A DNA stretch of 64,000 bases from Actinomycetales bacterium (GTDB taxonomy: Bacteria; Actinomycetota; Actinomycetes; Actinomycetales; Dermatophilaceae). The position numbers were made by a program, and so were the translations under genes. Numbering within the stretch: the first letter of the stretch is position 1; every line of letters starts with the position of its first letter. The DNA is taken from the NCBI GenBank assembly GCA_002748155.1, contig PDRO01000014.1, positions 1 to 64,000 of the forward strand, in the 5' to 3' direction. The notes under the pieces were generated by a model. It searched no databases, had not been told where the DNA came from, and worked only from the letters and a program-made list of their open reading frames with translations. Of the stretch, positions 25,242 through 36,062 are shown one piece after another.

Positions 25242-26219
25242 ATGACCAAACTCGACGCCGGTCGGTGCGTCGCGGGCCGGCACGTCCCGGTCCTGCGCGA
25301 CCGGATCGTCGACTTGCTCGGGCCTGCTCTGCAGGAGCCGGGGGCGGTCTGCGTCGATGCAACCCTCGGGATGGGCGGCCACGCCGAGGCGGTCTTGCAG
25401 CGTTGCCCGCAAGCACAGGTCGTGGGAATCGACCGTGATGGGCAGGCCCTGGCTTTGGCCGCCCGACGCCTGGAGCCATTCGGCGACCGGGTCACGTTCG
25501 TGAAAGCCGTCTACGACGAGGTCGCCGACGTCGTGGGCGACCTCGGGCTCAGCGGCCTCGACGCCGTCCTGTTCGACCTCGGAGTGTCATCGCTGCACGT
25601 GGACCAGCGCGAACGCGGCTTCGCCTACCGTGAAGACGTCCCGCTGGACATGCGGATGGACCAGGCCGGCGGAACCACCGCCGCCGATGTGCTCAACACT
25701 TATCCGCCCGACCGGCTGGCGGGTGTGTTGCGTGACTACGGCGAGGAGCGTTACGCCCGAGCAATCGCCCGGGCCGTGGCTGTCGAACGCGCCCGGGCAC
25801 CGTTCACGACGTCCGGGCAACTCGTGGATCTGCTACGCCGGGTCATTCCGGCTGCCGCGCAACACCGTGGCGGGCACCCGGCCAAACGCACGTTTCAGGC
25901 ATTGCGGATCGAGGTCAACGGGGAGTTGGACGCGTGGCGACGGGCGTTGCCGGCTGCGATCGACCTGCTGCGAGTCGGTGGCCGGATCGCCGTGTTGTCC
26001 TACCACTCTCTCGAAGACCGCATCACGAAACGCGGATTGGCTGAGGGCGCGACGTCCAGGGCACCGGCCGGGATGCCGGTAGAGCGCGCCGAGGATGCAC
26101 CTTTCCTGTCCCTGCTGACCCGAGGAGCCGAGACTCCCGCGGCGGGTGAGGTCGCGGACAACCCACGGGCTTCTTCGGCTCGCCTGCGAGCCGCCGAGCG
26201 GATCAGGCTCACATCATGA
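25242..26219 (+). CDS. rsmH: 16S rRNA (cytosine-1402 N4)-methyltransferase RsmH
   Basis: The product has 325 residues. It has the typical start HVPVLRDRIVDLL, the SAM-binding VDATLGMGGHAEAVL, the DGVLFDLGVSS-type segment (here DAVLFDLGVSS) and the C-terminal AVLSYHSLEDRITK. It methylates C1402 in the 30S decoding centre. ATG 25242 has GCAGGAG about 6 bases before. It is the second gene of the dcw cluster, 46 bases before ftsL. Confidence 0.96.
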   Translation: MTKLDAGRCVAGRHVPVLRDRIVDLLGPALQEPGAVCVDATLGMGGHAEAVLQRCPQAQVVGIDRDGQALALAARRLEPFGDRVTFVKAVYDEVADVVGDLGLSGLDAVLFDLGVSSLHVDQRERGFAYREDVPLDMRMDQAGGTTAADVLNTYPPDRLAGVLRDYGEERYARAIARAVAVERARAPFTTSGQLVDLLRRVIPAAAQHRGGHPAKRTFQALRIEVNGELDAWRRALPAAIDLLRVGGRIAVLSYHSLEDRITKRGLAEGATSRAPAGMPVERAEDAPFLSLLTRGAETPAAGEVADNPRASSARLRAAERIRLTS

Positions 26220-26265
26220 CGTCGACCGGGTGGATCAACCCGTCCATTCACAAGGGGGAGCAGCG

Positions 26266-26916
26266 ATGAGTCAGGCCAGTTCGCCAACCCGCCTGCGGAC
26301 GACGACGGGCAGCGGGCCGGGTGCAATAGCAGCACGGCATGCGCGCCGACGCCTGCGGGTCGTCCCGGCCGCGATCGAACGATCCGGCACTGCGCCCTTC
26401 GCGGGCTTGTGCATGGGACTGCTCGTGATCGGTCTGCTCCTGCTGCTCCTGTTCAACACTCAACTCGCTCAGGGCACCTTCGCCGTCGAGGAGTTGACCC
26501 GCACTTCCGGGACTCTCGCCGATGAGGAACACGAGCTCACCCAAGCGCTCGACGCCGAACGTAACCCGGCTGCTCTGGCCAAACGTGCCATCGGGCTCGG
26601 CATGGTTCCGGCCAGGTCGATGGCCTTCATCCGGCTTTCCGATGGCGCGATCATCGGGGTCGCCGAACCGGCAACGGCGGACGCCGCGATCAACCTTGTC
26701 TCCGACCCACAAGCACCGCCGCCGCCACCGCCACCGCCCGCTGCTCCGGCCGTCCCCGCCCAAGGCGCTGAGCCTGCCGCACCGGCTGCACCTGTCGAGG
26801 GAGCCGTCCCGGCAGTGCCCCCTGGAGAAGCGGCGCCAGCGGCGCCCGCCGAGGGGCAGCCACCACCAGTACCGGCAGCGCCAGTAGCACCGCCGGCGCC
26901 GGCCCCCGGGACCTGA
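26266..26916 (+). CDS. ftsL: FtsL-like septum protein with long Pro/Ala-rich tail
   Basis: The product has 216 residues. A basic N-terminus is followed by one membrane segment (about 47-65, LCMGLLVIGLLLLLLFNTQL) and a short coiled region with leucines spaced as in FtsL (VEELTRTSGTLADEEHELTQAL). Position between rsmH and ftsI supports FtsL. After about residue 145 comes an unusual ~70-residue tail of almost only Pro, Ala, Glu, Gly and Val, starting with eight prolines. The tail would lie outside the membrane and could span the peptidoglycan layer. ATG 26266 follows AAGGGGGAG. It ends one base before the ftsI start. Confidence 0.8.
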   Translation: MSQASSPTRLRTTTGSGPGAIAARHARRRLRVVPAAIERSGTAPFAGLCMGLLVIGLLLLLLFNTQLAQGTFAVEELTRTSGTLADEEHELTQALDAERNPAALAKRAIGLGMVPARSMAFIRLSDGAIIGVAEPATADAAINLVSDPQAPPPPPPPPAAPAVPAQGAEPAAPAAPVEGAVPAVPPGEAAPAAPAEGQPPPVPAAPVAPPAPAPGT

Positions 26917-26917
26917 C

Positions 26918-28807
26918 ATGCCAGCTCACCAAGCGCGGGGCGCTCGCCAGCTCAACGCTCGCCAGTCACCGTCGCGGCGTCCCGGCCCGGGCGTACCCCG
27001 CGTCGGTAACCCGGTCCGCCGGGCTCGCGGGATGTGGCTTCTCGGGATGTTCGTGTTCTCGGTCTTCGCTGCTCAACTCGTCCGAGTCCAGGCGTTCGAT
27101 GCCTCAGCGGTTCAGGAAGCCGCGCTGACCAAGCGGCTCACCAGCGTGGCTGTTCCGGCGCTGCGCGGTTCGATCGTCGACAGTAAGGGAACTGTGCTCG
27201 CGGCCAGCATCGAACGGCGCACCGTGTCCGTGAACCAGGATGCGGTGCGTTCCTACACCGCGGTGGTGGACGGCAAACGAGTGACCGTCGGCGCAGCCGG
27301 TGCGGCGCAGCGGCTGGCCCCGTTGCTGGGTACCACGCCGGAAGCGCTCGCTCCACAACTCACCGGCACCGATCCCTACCGGATCATCGCGAAGAACGTC
27401 TCGCCGCTGGTCTGGCGCCAGATCGCCGAGATGGGCATCCCTGGGATACACAGCGAAACGACGTTCCAACGCGAGTACCCCGCTGGGATGACCGCGGCGT
27501 CACTCGTCGGTGTCGTCGTCGATGACGAAACCCCAGGCGCAGGCATCGAAGTGTTGGCCGACGCCCAGCTGTCGGGCACCCCGGGTAAGCAGATCTATCA
27601 ACAGGCCCGGGACGGCGAGGTCATCCCCTGGGCGCAAGAGGATGAGGTGCCTGCCCGCGACGGCAGCGACGTCCATCTGACCATCGACGCCGATCTGCAG
27701 TGGTTCGCCCAGAACGAGATCGCCAACCAGGTGATCAAGACCCAGGCCCAATCCGGTTACATCGTCGTCCAGGAGGTTAAGACCGGCAAGCTGCGTGCGG
27801 TCGCGAGCTACCCGAGTTTCGACCCGACCGACGTGGCCAACGCGCGCGCCTCTCTTCTGCAAAGCCAACCATTCACCGACGTCTACGAGCCCGGTTCGAC
27901 CGGCAAGGTCATGAGCTACTCGGCCGCCCTCGAGGAAGGCGTTGCGGAGCCCACGACCGGGGTCATCGTGCCCAACCGGCTGGGTCGTTCCGACCGGGCC
28001 TTCAAGGACTACGCCGACCACCCCACGCTTGACTTGACCGTGGCCGGCGCGCTGGTCAAGTCAAGCAACATCGGCACGATTCTCGTGGCTGAGCAAATGC
28101 CGGCTGCCACGATCGAGAAGTACTTCCGAGCCTTTGGCCTCGGGGAGCGATCCGCCATCGGTTTCCCCGGTGAGTCGGCTGGGCTGCTTACCCCGGCCGA
28201 CGAGCTCAATGGCTCGCAGCGCTACACGATGCTCTTCGGCCAGGGCTACTCGCTGACCGCGATTCAAGCAACCGGGGTCTTCCAGACCATCGCCAACGGC
28301 GGTGTCCGGGTGTCGCCGAGCCTGATCGAGCAGACGGTGGCTCCCGACGGTGCCGTGGCCCCGGCCAAGCCGGCCGAGAGCGTCCGGGTGATCTCCGAGG
28401 AGACGGCTACGACGATGAGCCGAATGCTCGAGCAGGTCACCCAGCCCGGCGGCACCGCGACCAAAGCAGCGATCCCCGGGTATCGAGTCGCAGGCAAGAC
28501 CGGTACGGCGAATCGCTTCGACGACGAAGTCGGGGGCTATCACGGCTACACCGTGTCGTTCATCGGTTTCGCCCCGGCCGAGGATCCACGGTTCGTTGTC
28601 TCGGTGACCATGCACAAGCCGACTGTCGGACCGGTCAGCGGTGGTCGCCTTTGCGGCCCGGTCTTCGCGTCTGTGATGACCTACGCGTTGCAGTCCTACC
28701 AGGTGCCACCGACCGGATCAGCTGCCCCGGGATTCCCACTCGTCTCGGACGAGCCGCTCGTGCCAGGTGCCCCGGGGGTAATCAGTGACCGGCGATCCAG
28801 GGGATAG
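26918..28807 (+). CDS. ftsI: Septal penicillin-binding protein FtsI (PBP3, class B)
   Basis: The product has 629 residues: a cytoplasmic basic N-terminus, one membrane anchor near 38-58, a PBP dimer domain and the transpeptidase domain. The three active-site motifs are visible: STGK at 327-330, SSN near 381 and KTGT near 527. It cross-links septal peptidoglycan together with FtsW. ATG 26918 lies one base after the ftsL stop. The 3' end overlaps the likely murE start. Confidence 0.96.
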   Translation: MPAHQARGARQLNARQSPSRRPGPGVPRVGNPVRRARGMWLLGMFVFSVFAAQLVRVQAFDASAVQEAALTKRLTSVAVPALRGSIVDSKGTVLAASIERRTVSVNQDAVRSYTAVVDGKRVTVGAAGAAQRLAPLLGTTPEALAPQLTGTDPYRIIAKNVSPLVWRQIAEMGIPGIHSETTFQREYPAGMTAASLVGVVVDDETPGAGIEVLADAQLSGTPGKQIYQQARDGEVIPWAQEDEVPARDGSDVHLTIDADLQWFAQNEIANQVIKTQAQSGYIVVQEVKTGKLRAVASYPSFDPTDVANARASLLQSQPFTDVYEPGSTGKVMSYSAALEEGVAEPTTGVIVPNRLGRSDRAFKDYADHPTLDLTVAGALVKSSNIGTILVAEQMPAATIEKYFRAFGLGERSAIGFPGESAGLLTPADELNGSQRYTMLFGQGYSLTAIQATGVFQTIANGGVRVSPSLIEQTVAPDGAVAPAKPAESVRVISEETATTMSRMLEQVTQPGGTATKAAIPGYRVAGKTGTANRFDDEVGGYHGYTVSFIGFAPAEDPRFVVSVTMHKPTVGPVSGGRLCGPVFASVMTYALQSYQVPPTGSAAPGFPLVSDEPLVPGAPGVISDRRSRG

Positions 28808-30488
28808 CCTTCTAGCCGTGCCAGCACCACGACCCACGAGCCTGCCGGCGGTCCCGCTCGCAGAGCTCGCCCGCTTGGCCGAGGCTCATTGCTGGCGTCC
28901 CAGCTGTTCCGGTGACCTGGACATAGCGCCGGTCGACGGGTATGCCACCGGCGTGTCCCTGGACTCGCGGACCGTGCGACCAGGCGACCTGTATGCCGCC
29001 CTGCCGGGCTTGAGAGCCCACGGCGCCGATTTCGCGAACGCCGCAGTGTCGGCCGGGGCGGTCGCGGTGCTCACCGATCCCACCGGAATCGAACGCCTCG
29101 ATAGCCTGCCCGGCGTGCCCGTGCTCGTCTGTGCGCAGCCACGGGTCCGGCTCGGTGAGTTGGCTGCCCGGATCTACGGATACCCGGCCGAGGGCATGCG
29201 AATCATCGGGATCACCGGGACGAACGGCAAGACCACCACGGCCTATCTCCTCGAGACGGCCCTACGCGCACTCGGGTCGGCGACCGGCCTGATCGGCACG
29301 GTAGAGACCCGGATCGGTGATCGTCGGCTCAGTTCGGTACGCACCACACCCGAGGCCAGCGACCTGCACGCCATCCTCGCTGTGATGCGCGAGCAGGGCA
29401 CGGACACGGTGGTGATGGAGGTGTCTAGCCATGCCGTGTCCGAGCACCGGGTTGCCGGTGTGGTGTTCGATCTCGCGCTGTTCACCAACCTGTCGCAGGA
29501 CCACCTCGACTTCCACGTGGACATGGCCGACTACTTCGCGGCCAAGGCCGCGTTGTTCACCCCGGCTCACGCCCGGCGCGGCCTGGTGTGTGTCGACGAC
29601 GAATGGGGCCGGCAGTTGGTCGGACGTGCCGGGATCCCGGTGACCACACTCGCGTCGGTCGGCCGGGGCCAGGCTGCGCCGGCATCCGACTGGGTGGTGG
29701 GGCTCGCCCCCGAAAGCCGATTCACGGTGATCGGACCGGACGTGTCCCTGACCTTGCGTCCACGACTGCCGGGCACCTTCAACGTCTTCAATACGGCCCT
29801 AGCGGCGGTCGCCCTGATCACCATGGGGTATGCCGCCACCGACGTGCAGGAGTCACTCTCCGAAGTGCCGGTGGTGCCCGGCCGGATGGAGGTCGTCGCC
29901 GGTGACTCGGCAACCGACCCCCGGTGCATCGTCGACTATGCGCACACTCCCCAAGCCGTCGAGGCAGCGCTCGCCGCGCTGCGCCCGTCCACACCGGGCC
30001 GGCTGGTCGTCGTGCTCGGAGCCGGCGGTGACCGCGACCCGGGTAAGCGACACGCGATGGGTGCCGCGGCCGCCCGGTGGGCCGATGACCTGGTGATCAC
30101 TGACGACAATCCCCGATCCGAAGATCCGGCAGCGATCCGCAGGGAGGTCCTGCTCGGTGCTCGGGAGTCCTTACCGGCCGAGGTGACGTCCGAGCCGGCC
30201 GACCACCCGTCCCGGCAGGAACGCACCGTGTGCTCCGGTGCCGGACGAGGTGACCAGATCGCCCACGCCGTGCGGTTGGCACGCACCTGCGGCCGGGCTG
30301 CCGACAACACCGTTGTCGTGCTCGGCAAAGGCCACGAACGTGGTCAGGAGATCGACGGGGTCGTATTGCCTTTCGATGATCGGGACGCCCTGGCTGCCGC
30401 CCTAAGGGGCCGGCCGTACCGCCCGGACGATCCCCTCGTCCCGCACGGGCTCGAGGACGCGACGAGCGCTGAGGAGGGTCGGTCATGA
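28785..30488 (+). CDS. murE: UDP-MurNAc-tripeptide synthetase MurE
   Basis: The product has 567 residues by GTG 28785, which has GGGGGT six bases upstream and overlaps ftsI. GTG 28818, after a TAGCCT -10-like element, is a possible alternative start. The ATP site is [11 protein letters not shown] (about 142-152). The specificity motif is DNPR (about 442-445), which marks enzymes adding diaminopimelate, while lysine-adding enzymes usually have other residues there. The peptidoglycan is therefore probably of the DAP type. It overlaps murF by ATGA. Confidence 0.95.
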   Translation: MTGDPGDSLLAVPAPRPTSLPAVPLAELARLAEAHCWRPSCSGDLDIAPVDGYATGVSLDSRTVRPGDLYAALPGLRAHGADFANAAVSAGAVAVLTDPTGIERLDSLPGVPVLVCAQPRVRLGELAARIYGYPAEGMRIIGITGTNGKTTTAYLLETALRALGSATGLIGTVETRIGDRRLSSVRTTPEASDLHAILAVMREQGTDTVVMEVSSHAVSEHRVAGVVFDLALFTNLSQDHLDFHVDMADYFAAKAALFTPAHARRGLVCVDDEWGRQLVGRAGIPVTTLASVGRGQAAPASDWVVGLAPESRFTVIGPDVSLTLRPRLPGTFNVFNTALAAVALITMGYAATDVQESLSEVPVVPGRMEVVAGDSATDPRCIVDYAHTPQAVEAALAALRPSTPGRLVVVLGAGGDRDPGKRHAMGAAAARWADDLVITDDNPRSEDPAAIRREVLLGARESLPAEVTSEPADHPSRQERTVCSGAGRGDQIAHAVRLARTCGRAADNTVVVLGKGHERGQEIDGVVLPFDDRDALAAALRGRPYRPDDPLVPHGLEDATSAEEGRS

Positions 30489-31963
30489 TCCCGGTGACCA
30501 TCGGAGACCTCGTCGACGCCACCGGCGCTCGCCTGTACGACGCCGCGGGTAGGGTCGCGGTCGATGGTCGAACCGCACCTTCGACTGGATCGTTGACGGA
30601 CGTGCTCATCGACGGGTCGGTGGTCACCGATTCCCGGGCGTGTGTCCGGGGCAGCCTGTACGTCGCCAGGGTCGGCGAACACGCCGACGGGCACATCTAT
30701 GTCGGTGCTGCTGCCGCCGCCGGCGCCGTGGCCGCGCTCACCTCGCGACCGGTCCCGGGGTTACCCTGCCTGGTCGTCGACGACACCCAGACTGCTTTCG
30801 GCCGGGTCGCCCGAACGGTGCTCGACCGGGCCTGCAGCGGGTTGCAGGTCGTCGGGATCACCGGATCGTCCGGCAAGACGTCGACCAAGGACGCACTTGC
30901 GCAGGTCCTTGATCAGCTGGGCCCGACGGTCGCCCCGATCGAGTCCTACAACGGCGAGATCGGCGTGCCGCTCACTGTGTGCCGGATCGACGCCGCGACC
31001 CGCTACCTCATCGTCGAGATGGGTTCACGCGGGCTCGGGCACATCGACTACCTCACCCGGATCACACCACCCCAGATTGCGGTCGTGCTCAATGTCGGCA
31101 CCGCCCATGTCGGACAATTCGGCAGTCAGGACGCCATCGCCGCAGCCAAGAGCGAGCTGGTCGCTGCCCTCCCCGCTGATGGGGTTGCCGTGCTCAACGC
31201 CGACGACCCCCGGGTCTCGGCCATGGCCGAGAACACCAGAGCCCGGGTGGTCACCGTCGGCGAGCGGGCCGACGCCACACTCCGGGCCCGCGATATCGAG
31301 CTCGACGCCCGCGGCCGGCCGACGTGCACGGTCGACACCCCGGTCGGTACCGCCCAGCTGACCCTCGCATTGCATGGACGTCATCACGTGGGCAACGCCC
31401 TTGCCGTGTTGGCCGTCGCCCTCGAGTGCGGTATGCCGTTGCCGGAGGCCGTTGCTCACCTGGCACGTGCCGGCCCGGTGAGCCGTTGGCGGATGGAGGT
31501 TGTCGAACGCCCGGACGGGGTCACCGTCGTCAACGACGCCTACAACGCCAACCCCGACTCGATGACCGCCGCGTTGCGGGCGCTTACGGCTATGGGAAGG
31601 GCAGGTCAGCAGATCGGCGAACCCGGGGCAGGCCGGGCGCGCCGCACCTGGGCGGTGCTGGGCCAGATGCTCGAACTGGGCCCCGACGCCGAGGCCGAAC
31701 ACCGTCGAATGGGGGCCTTGGCGGCGTCTCTGGGCATCGACCGGGTGCTGGCGGTCGGTGCCGAGGCCGGGCCGATCGCCGACGGTGCACTGGCCGCAGG
31801 CATGCCCTCCACCCGGGTGCTGCGTGCTGATGACCCGGACACCGCATACCAGGTGTTGCACCACGCGACACGCCCCGGAGACGTCGTCCTGTTCAAGTCG
31901 AGCCGGGATGTCGGGCTACGGTGGCTCGGGGATCGGGTCGCTGGCCGGGAGGAGGGGATGTGA
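30485..31963 (+). CDS. murF: UDP-MurNAc-tripeptide-D-Ala-D-Ala ligase MurF
   Basis: The product has 492 residues. The ATP loop is [13 protein letters not shown], followed by [28 protein letters not shown] and, in the C-terminal part, [11 protein letters not shown]. It adds D-Ala-D-Ala to the UDP-muramyl tripeptide in the cytoplasm. ATG 30485 overlaps the murE stop (ATGA), and its own stop overlaps the mraY start (GTGA). Confidence 0.96.
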   Translation: MIPVTIGDLVDATGARLYDAAGRVAVDGRTAPSTGSLTDVLIDGSVVTDSRACVRGSLYVARVGEHADGHIYVGAAAAAGAVAALTSRPVPGLPCLVVDDTQTAFGRVARTVLDRACSGLQVVGITGSSGKTSTKDALAQVLDQLGPTVAPIESYNGEIGVPLTVCRIDAATRYLIVEMGSRGLGHIDYLTRITPPQIAVVLNVGTAHVGQFGSQDAIAAAKSELVAALPADGVAVLNADDPRVSAMAENTRARVVTVGERADATLRARDIELDARGRPTCTVDTPVGTAQLTLALHGRHHVGNALAVLAVALECGMPLPEAVAHLARAGPVSRWRMEVVERPDGVTVVNDAYNANPDSMTAALRALTAMGRAGQQIGEPGAGRARRTWAVLGQMLELGPDAEAEHRRMGALAASLGIDRVLAVGAEAGPIADGALAAGMPSTRVLRADDPDTAYQVLHHATRPGDVVLFKSSRDVGLRWLGDRVAGREEGM

Positions 31964-33078
31964 AGGGCGTCCTCATTGCGGTGGCGACGTCTCTGACGCT
32001 CGCTCTTCTGGTCACCCCGGTATTCATTCGATTCCTCATCCGGCGCCAGTACGGCCAGTTCATCCGGGACGACGGGCCGACATCGCACCACACCAAGCGC
32101 GGCACGCCGACGATGGGTGGCGCGGTCATCGTCGGGTCGACCATCGTCGCGTACGTCGTGGCCCACCTGGGCATGATGCTCGACAGCTACGTGGGTGGGC
32201 GTTCGGTGCAGGCCCAGTGGCCCACCGCCAGCGGGCTGCTCGTGCTCTTCCTCATGACCGGGTTGGCGCTCGTCGGATTCGTCGACGACTTCACCAAGAT
32301 CTCGCGTCAGCGATCACTCGGTCTGCGGACCGTGCCCAAGCTCATCGGCCAGGGCATCGTCGCGGTGGTGTTCGCGCTGCTGGCGTTGCAGTTCGAGAAC
32401 GAGCGCTACCGAACCCCGGCCTCCACGGCAGTGTCCTTCGTACGGGACACGTCGTTCGACCTCGGGACGGCCGGGCCAGTGCTCGGCGTCATCCTCTTCG
32501 TCCTGTGGGCCAACATCATCATCGCCGGAATGTCCAACGGCGCCAACCTCACCGATGGTCTCGACGGCTTGGCCTCGGGTGCGTCGTCGATGATCTTCGG
32601 CGCCTACGTCCTCATCGGCATCTGGACCTCGAATCAGAACTGCCAGATCAACCCGGGCCTGAAGTGCTACGAGGTCCGCGACAGCCTCGACCTGGCGATC
32701 GTCGCGGCAGCGGCGATGGGCGCCTGCTTCGGGTTCCTGTGGTGGAACGCCTCTCCGGCGCGGCTCTTCATGGGCGACACCGGCGCCCTCGGGCTGGGGG
32801 GAGCGATCGCCGGCCTGGCGATCATGACCCATACCCAGCTGCTGTCGGTCATTCTCGCCGGCCTGTTCGTCATCGAGTCGCTATCGGTGATCATCCAGGT
32901 GGGGTTCTTCAAGACCACCCGGCGACGGGTCTTCAAGATGGCACCGCTGCACCACCACTTCGAGATCCTCGGATGGGAGCAGGTCACCGTCGTCATCCGC
33001 TTCTGGATTATCGCCGGGCTCTTCGTTGCGCTGGGCCTGGGAGTCTTCTACGCCGAATGGGTGGTTGGTGCAGTGTGA
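31960..33078 (+). CDS. mraY: Phospho-MurNAc-pentapeptide transferase MraY
   Basis: The product has 372 residues, an integral membrane protein with about ten hydrophobic segments. The family motifs [39 protein letters not shown] and APLHHHFE are all present. It transfers the muropeptide to undecaprenyl phosphate to make lipid I. GTG 31960 is chosen because it follows GGAGGAGGGG and overlaps the murF stop. Confidence 0.97.
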   Translation: MKGVLIAVATSLTLALLVTPVFIRFLIRRQYGQFIRDDGPTSHHTKRGTPTMGGAVIVGSTIVAYVVAHLGMMLDSYVGGRSVQAQWPTASGLLVLFLMTGLALVGFVDDFTKISRQRSLGLRTVPKLIGQGIVAVVFALLALQFENERYRTPASTAVSFVRDTSFDLGTAGPVLGVILFVLWANIIIAGMSNGANLTDGLDGLASGASSMIFGAYVLIGIWTSNQNCQINPGLKCYEVRDSLDLAIVAAAAMGACFGFLWWNASPARLFMGDTGALGLGGAIAGLAIMTHTQLLSVILAGLFVIESLSVIIQVGFFKTTRRRVFKMAPLHHHFEILGWEQVTVVIRFWIIAGLFVALGLGVFYAEWVVGAV

Positions 33079-34652
33079 ACGAGATGGATGAGCTGACCGG
33101 TGCCGGCTACGAGCCACGTCCCGGACTGACCCACCGGGATGCCGATTGGCGGGGGCTGCGGGTGCTCGTTGCCGGGCTCGGAATCAGTGGTTTCGCCGCG
33201 GCCGATGTGCTGTGGGAGCACGGTGCCCAGGTCGTGGTCGTCGACGCCAGCATGCCGGGCGCGAACCAGCTTGTCGACGAGCGGGCCCAGATCCTCTCGG
33301 TGCTCGGAGTCGACGTGCGCCTGGGGCCCCAACACACCGCAGGTATGCCACCGGAGGCCGCCGATCCCGCCACGGCACCGGAGCTGGTGGTCACCTCACC
33401 GGGCTGGCGACCCACCCAGCCACTACTCGTCGAAGCAGAAGCGCGCGGCATACCGGTCTGGGGTGAGGTCGAGCTCGCGTGGCGGATGCGGCCCCGCGAC
33501 GGTGCCGCCCCGTGGCTCACGGTCACCGGCACCAACGGCAAGACGACGACGGTCAACATGCTCGCGTCGATCCTGCGGGCCAGTGGTCTGAGGGCCACCA
33601 GTGCCGGCAACGTCGGCACTCCGCTGCTGGAGGCCGTCCTGCACCCCGAGCCCTACGACGTGCTCGCCGTGGAGCTGTCCAGCTTTCAACTCCACTGGCA
33701 GCGTTCGATCTCACCGGTCGCCTCGGCTTGCCTCAACTTGGCCGCCGACCATATCGATTGGCACGGCTCCTTCGAGGAGTACCTGCGTGCGAAGGGGCGG
33801 GTCTACGCGAAGACCCATCTGGCCTGTATCTACAACGTCGAAGACCCGCTGACCGAGCAACTGGTCATCGACGCCGACGTCGTCGAGGGTTGCCGTGCGG
33901 TCGGATTCACCCTCGGTGTGCCGGCACCGTCGATGGTCGGCATCGTCGAGGACGTGCTGGCCGACCGGGCGTTCGTCGAGCAACGGGCGCATTCGGCGGC
34001 GGAGTTGGGCACACTCGCCGACCTGCGTGGGGATGCTCCCAGCGTCGCTCCGCACTATCTGGCCAATGCGCTCGCGGCGGCTGCGCTGGCCAGGGCGTAT
34101 GGCGTCGGGCCGCTCTCGGTCCGCGACGGATTGCGATCGTTCCGCCCCGACCCGCACCGGATCGCCGAGGTCGCCACGGTGGCCGGTGTGCGGTATATCA
34201 ACGACTCGAAAGCGACGAATCCGCACGCTGCCGAGGCCGCCCTGATCGCCTTCGACTCGGTCGTCTGGGTCGCCGGGGGTTTGCTCAAAGGTGTCGATGT
34301 CGACCCGCTCGTGGAGAAGATCGCCGAGAAGCTTCGTGGTGTCGTGCTCCTAGGCACCGACCGACGGCTGATCGCCGAGGCGCTGGCTCGACACGCCTCG
34401 GATGTCCCGGTCGTCGAAGTGGCTATCCCCGAGACTGGAGACATGTCGTGCCTCGACAGCGGCGGTGCCCTGATGGAGCAGGTCGTCGCCGAGGCGAGTC
34501 GTCTGGCCCGGCCGGGTGATGTCGTGCTGTTGGCACCCGCTGCCGCGTCTCTCGACCAGTTCCCGAGCTACGGTGCTCGCGGCGATGCTTTCGAAGCGGC
34601 AGTCCGACAGCTGCCTGGTGCCGACCCCGCCGAGGGGCCGTCTTCACGATGA
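33075..34652 (+). CDS. murD: UDP-MurNAc-L-alanine:D-glutamate ligase MurD
   Basis: The product has 525 residues. The N-terminal Rossmann fold starts [19 protein letters not shown], the ATP loop is [15 protein letters not shown], then [19 protein letters not shown] and, near the C-terminus, [16 protein letters not shown] and [12 protein letters not shown]. It adds D-Glu to UDP-MurNAc-L-Ala. GTG 33075 overlaps the mraY stop (GTGA); ATG 33084 three codons on is an alternative. It is slightly longer than usual because of a ~20-residue N-terminal lead. Confidence 0.96.
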   Translation: MNEMDELTGAGYEPRPGLTHRDADWRGLRVLVAGLGISGFAAADVLWEHGAQVVVVDASMPGANQLVDERAQILSVLGVDVRLGPQHTAGMPPEAADPATAPELVVTSPGWRPTQPLLVEAEARGIPVWGEVELAWRMRPRDGAAPWLTVTGTNGKTTTVNMLASILRASGLRATSAGNVGTPLLEAVLHPEPYDVLAVELSSFQLHWQRSISPVASACLNLAADHIDWHGSFEEYLRAKGRVYAKTHLACIYNVEDPLTEQLVIDADVVEGCRAVGFTLGVPAPSMVGIVEDVLADRAFVEQRAHSAAELGTLADLRGDAPSVAPHYLANALAAAALARAYGVGPLSVRDGLRSFRPDPHRIAEVATVAGVRYINDSKATNPHAAEAALIAFDSVVWVAGGLLKGVDVDPLVEKIAEKLRGVVLLGTDRRLIAEALARHASDVPVVEVAIPETGDMSCLDSGGALMEQVVAEASRLARPGDVVLLAPAAASLDQFPSYGARGDAFEAAVRQLPGADPAEGPSSR

Positions 34653-36001
34653 CCAGCACGATCAACGCCGAGGCCTCGCGACGCTCTGCCCGGCGGGCCC
34701 CGTCGGCCCGACCACGTGCTGGGACCGGCACGGGCGCGGCTCCGACACCGGAGGAGGCCGGCCCAACGACCGTCTTCGGACGCGCCTTGGCCCGTCTCGA
34801 CACCCCGTCCACCTCCTACTACGTGATCGTCGGGGCGACCGCTGCGTTGGTGCTCATCGGACTGGTCATGGTGCTTTCGGCATCGATGATCACCTCCTAT
34901 AAGGACGATGGCTCGGCGTTCGCGGTCTTCGCCGACCAGGCCAAGTACGCTGCTCTGGGATCGGTGGTGGCGCTCGTCGCTGCGCGGATCAGCCCCACGT
35001 GGTGGCGGCGGCTAGCCGTGCCCAGCCTCGCCATCGCCCTCGTGCTGCAAATGCTCGTCTTCGTGCCCGGCCTCGGGGTCGAGGCCGGTGGCAACCGCAA
35101 CTGGCTTCGGCTACCCGCCGGGTTGTCCATGCAGCCCTCCGAGCTCACCAAGATCGGCCTGGTGCTCGTCGGTGCCCTCGTGCTGACCAACAAACGCCAC
35201 CGACTGGGCCAGTTCCGCCATGTGCTCATACCGTTCCTCGTGCCGGTGGCTGCAGTCACCCTGCTGTTGGTGCTCGCCGGGCGTGACCTCGGCACCGCCC
35301 TAGTCCTGCTCGGCATCGTCGCCGCGGTGCTCTGGGTCGCCGGGGTGCCGGCTCGGCTGTTCCTGGCCACGGTGCTCACCGGCGCCGTCACCGCCTTCGT
35401 GCTCGTGATGAGCAGCCCCAACCGGATGGGTCGAATCACAAACTGGCTGTCCGCCGAATGTGCCAACGACCCCGACGGGGCGTGCGGCCAGTCGGTGCAC
35501 GGGCTCTACGCCCTCGCCGACGGTGGTTGGTGGGGAGTCGGGCTAGGGGCCAGCAAGGAGAAATGGGCTTGGTTGCCCGAACCTCACAACGACTTCATCT
35601 TCGCCATCATCGGAGAAGAACTCGGCCTGCCGGGCACCCTGGTCGTGCTCGGGATCTTCGCTGCCCTGGCCACGGCTTGTCGCCGGCTGATCGTGCGCAC
35701 CGACGACCAGTTCGTGCGGATCGCCACTGGGGGAGTCCTCGGCTGGATTCTGCTCCAAGCGACGATCAACATCGGTGCGGTCATCGGACTGTTGCCGGTC
35801 GTCGGGGTGCCCTTGCCCTTCGTCTCGTCCGGCGGCTCCGCACTGGTCACCACCATGCTCGCGATGGGCATTCTCGTATCGTTCGCCCGCCATGAGCCGG
35901 GGGCCGGAGAGGCACTCGCCAATCGTCCCGGTGTCGTACGTCGATCACTCGCCGTGCTGCCGCGTCCGTGGCGTGGCCGGCGCCACCGGTGGCTCGGATG
36001 A
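34649..36001 (+). CDS. ftsW: Septal peptidoglycan polymerase FtsW
   Basis: The product has 450 residues, a SEDS protein with about ten membrane segments. Family motifs are GGNRNWLRLPAGLSMQPSELTKIGLVL, AGRDLGTALVLL, WWGVGLGASKEKWAWLPEPHNDFIFAIIGEELGL (key part PEPHNDFIFA) and the final PFVSSGGSALV. It polymerises lipid II at the septum with FtsI. The N-terminal ~45 residues are a basic/Pro-rich cytoplasmic lead, common in actinobacteria. It overlaps murD by ATGA. Confidence 0.95.
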   Translation: MTSTINAEASRRSARRAPSARPRAGTGTGAAPTPEEAGPTTVFGRALARLDTPSTSYYVIVGATAALVLIGLVMVLSASMITSYKDDGSAFAVFADQAKYAALGSVVALVAARISPTWWRRLAVPSLAIALVLQMLVFVPGLGVEAGGNRNWLRLPAGLSMQPSELTKIGLVLVGALVLTNKRHRLGQFRHVLIPFLVPVAAVTLLLVLAGRDLGTALVLLGIVAAVLWVAGVPARLFLATVLTGAVTAFVLVMSSPNRMGRITNWLSAECANDPDGACGQSVHGLYALADGGWWGVGLGASKEKWAWLPEPHNDFIFAIIGEELGLPGTLVVLGIFAALATACRRLIVRTDDQFVRIATGGVLGWILLQATINIGAVIGLLPVVGVPLPFVSSGGSALVTTMLAMGILVSFARHEPGAGEALANRPGVVRRSLAVLPRPWRGRRHRWLG

Positions 36002-36034
36002 CCGAGACGAACCACGAGGCAGGGTCAGCGGACA

Positions 36035-36055
36035 GCGAGCGCAGCGGAGCGAGTG
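36035..36055 (+). repeat. GAGC/GCAGC-rich short repeat between ftsW and murG
   Basis: The stretch GCGAGCGCAGCGGAGCGAG has an imperfect GAGC/GCAGC period. Very similar strings occur between genes in many high-GC actinobacteria. It may also provide the murG ribosome site (GGAGCGAG). Confidence 0.5.
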
Positions 36056-36062
36056 ATCCGGT

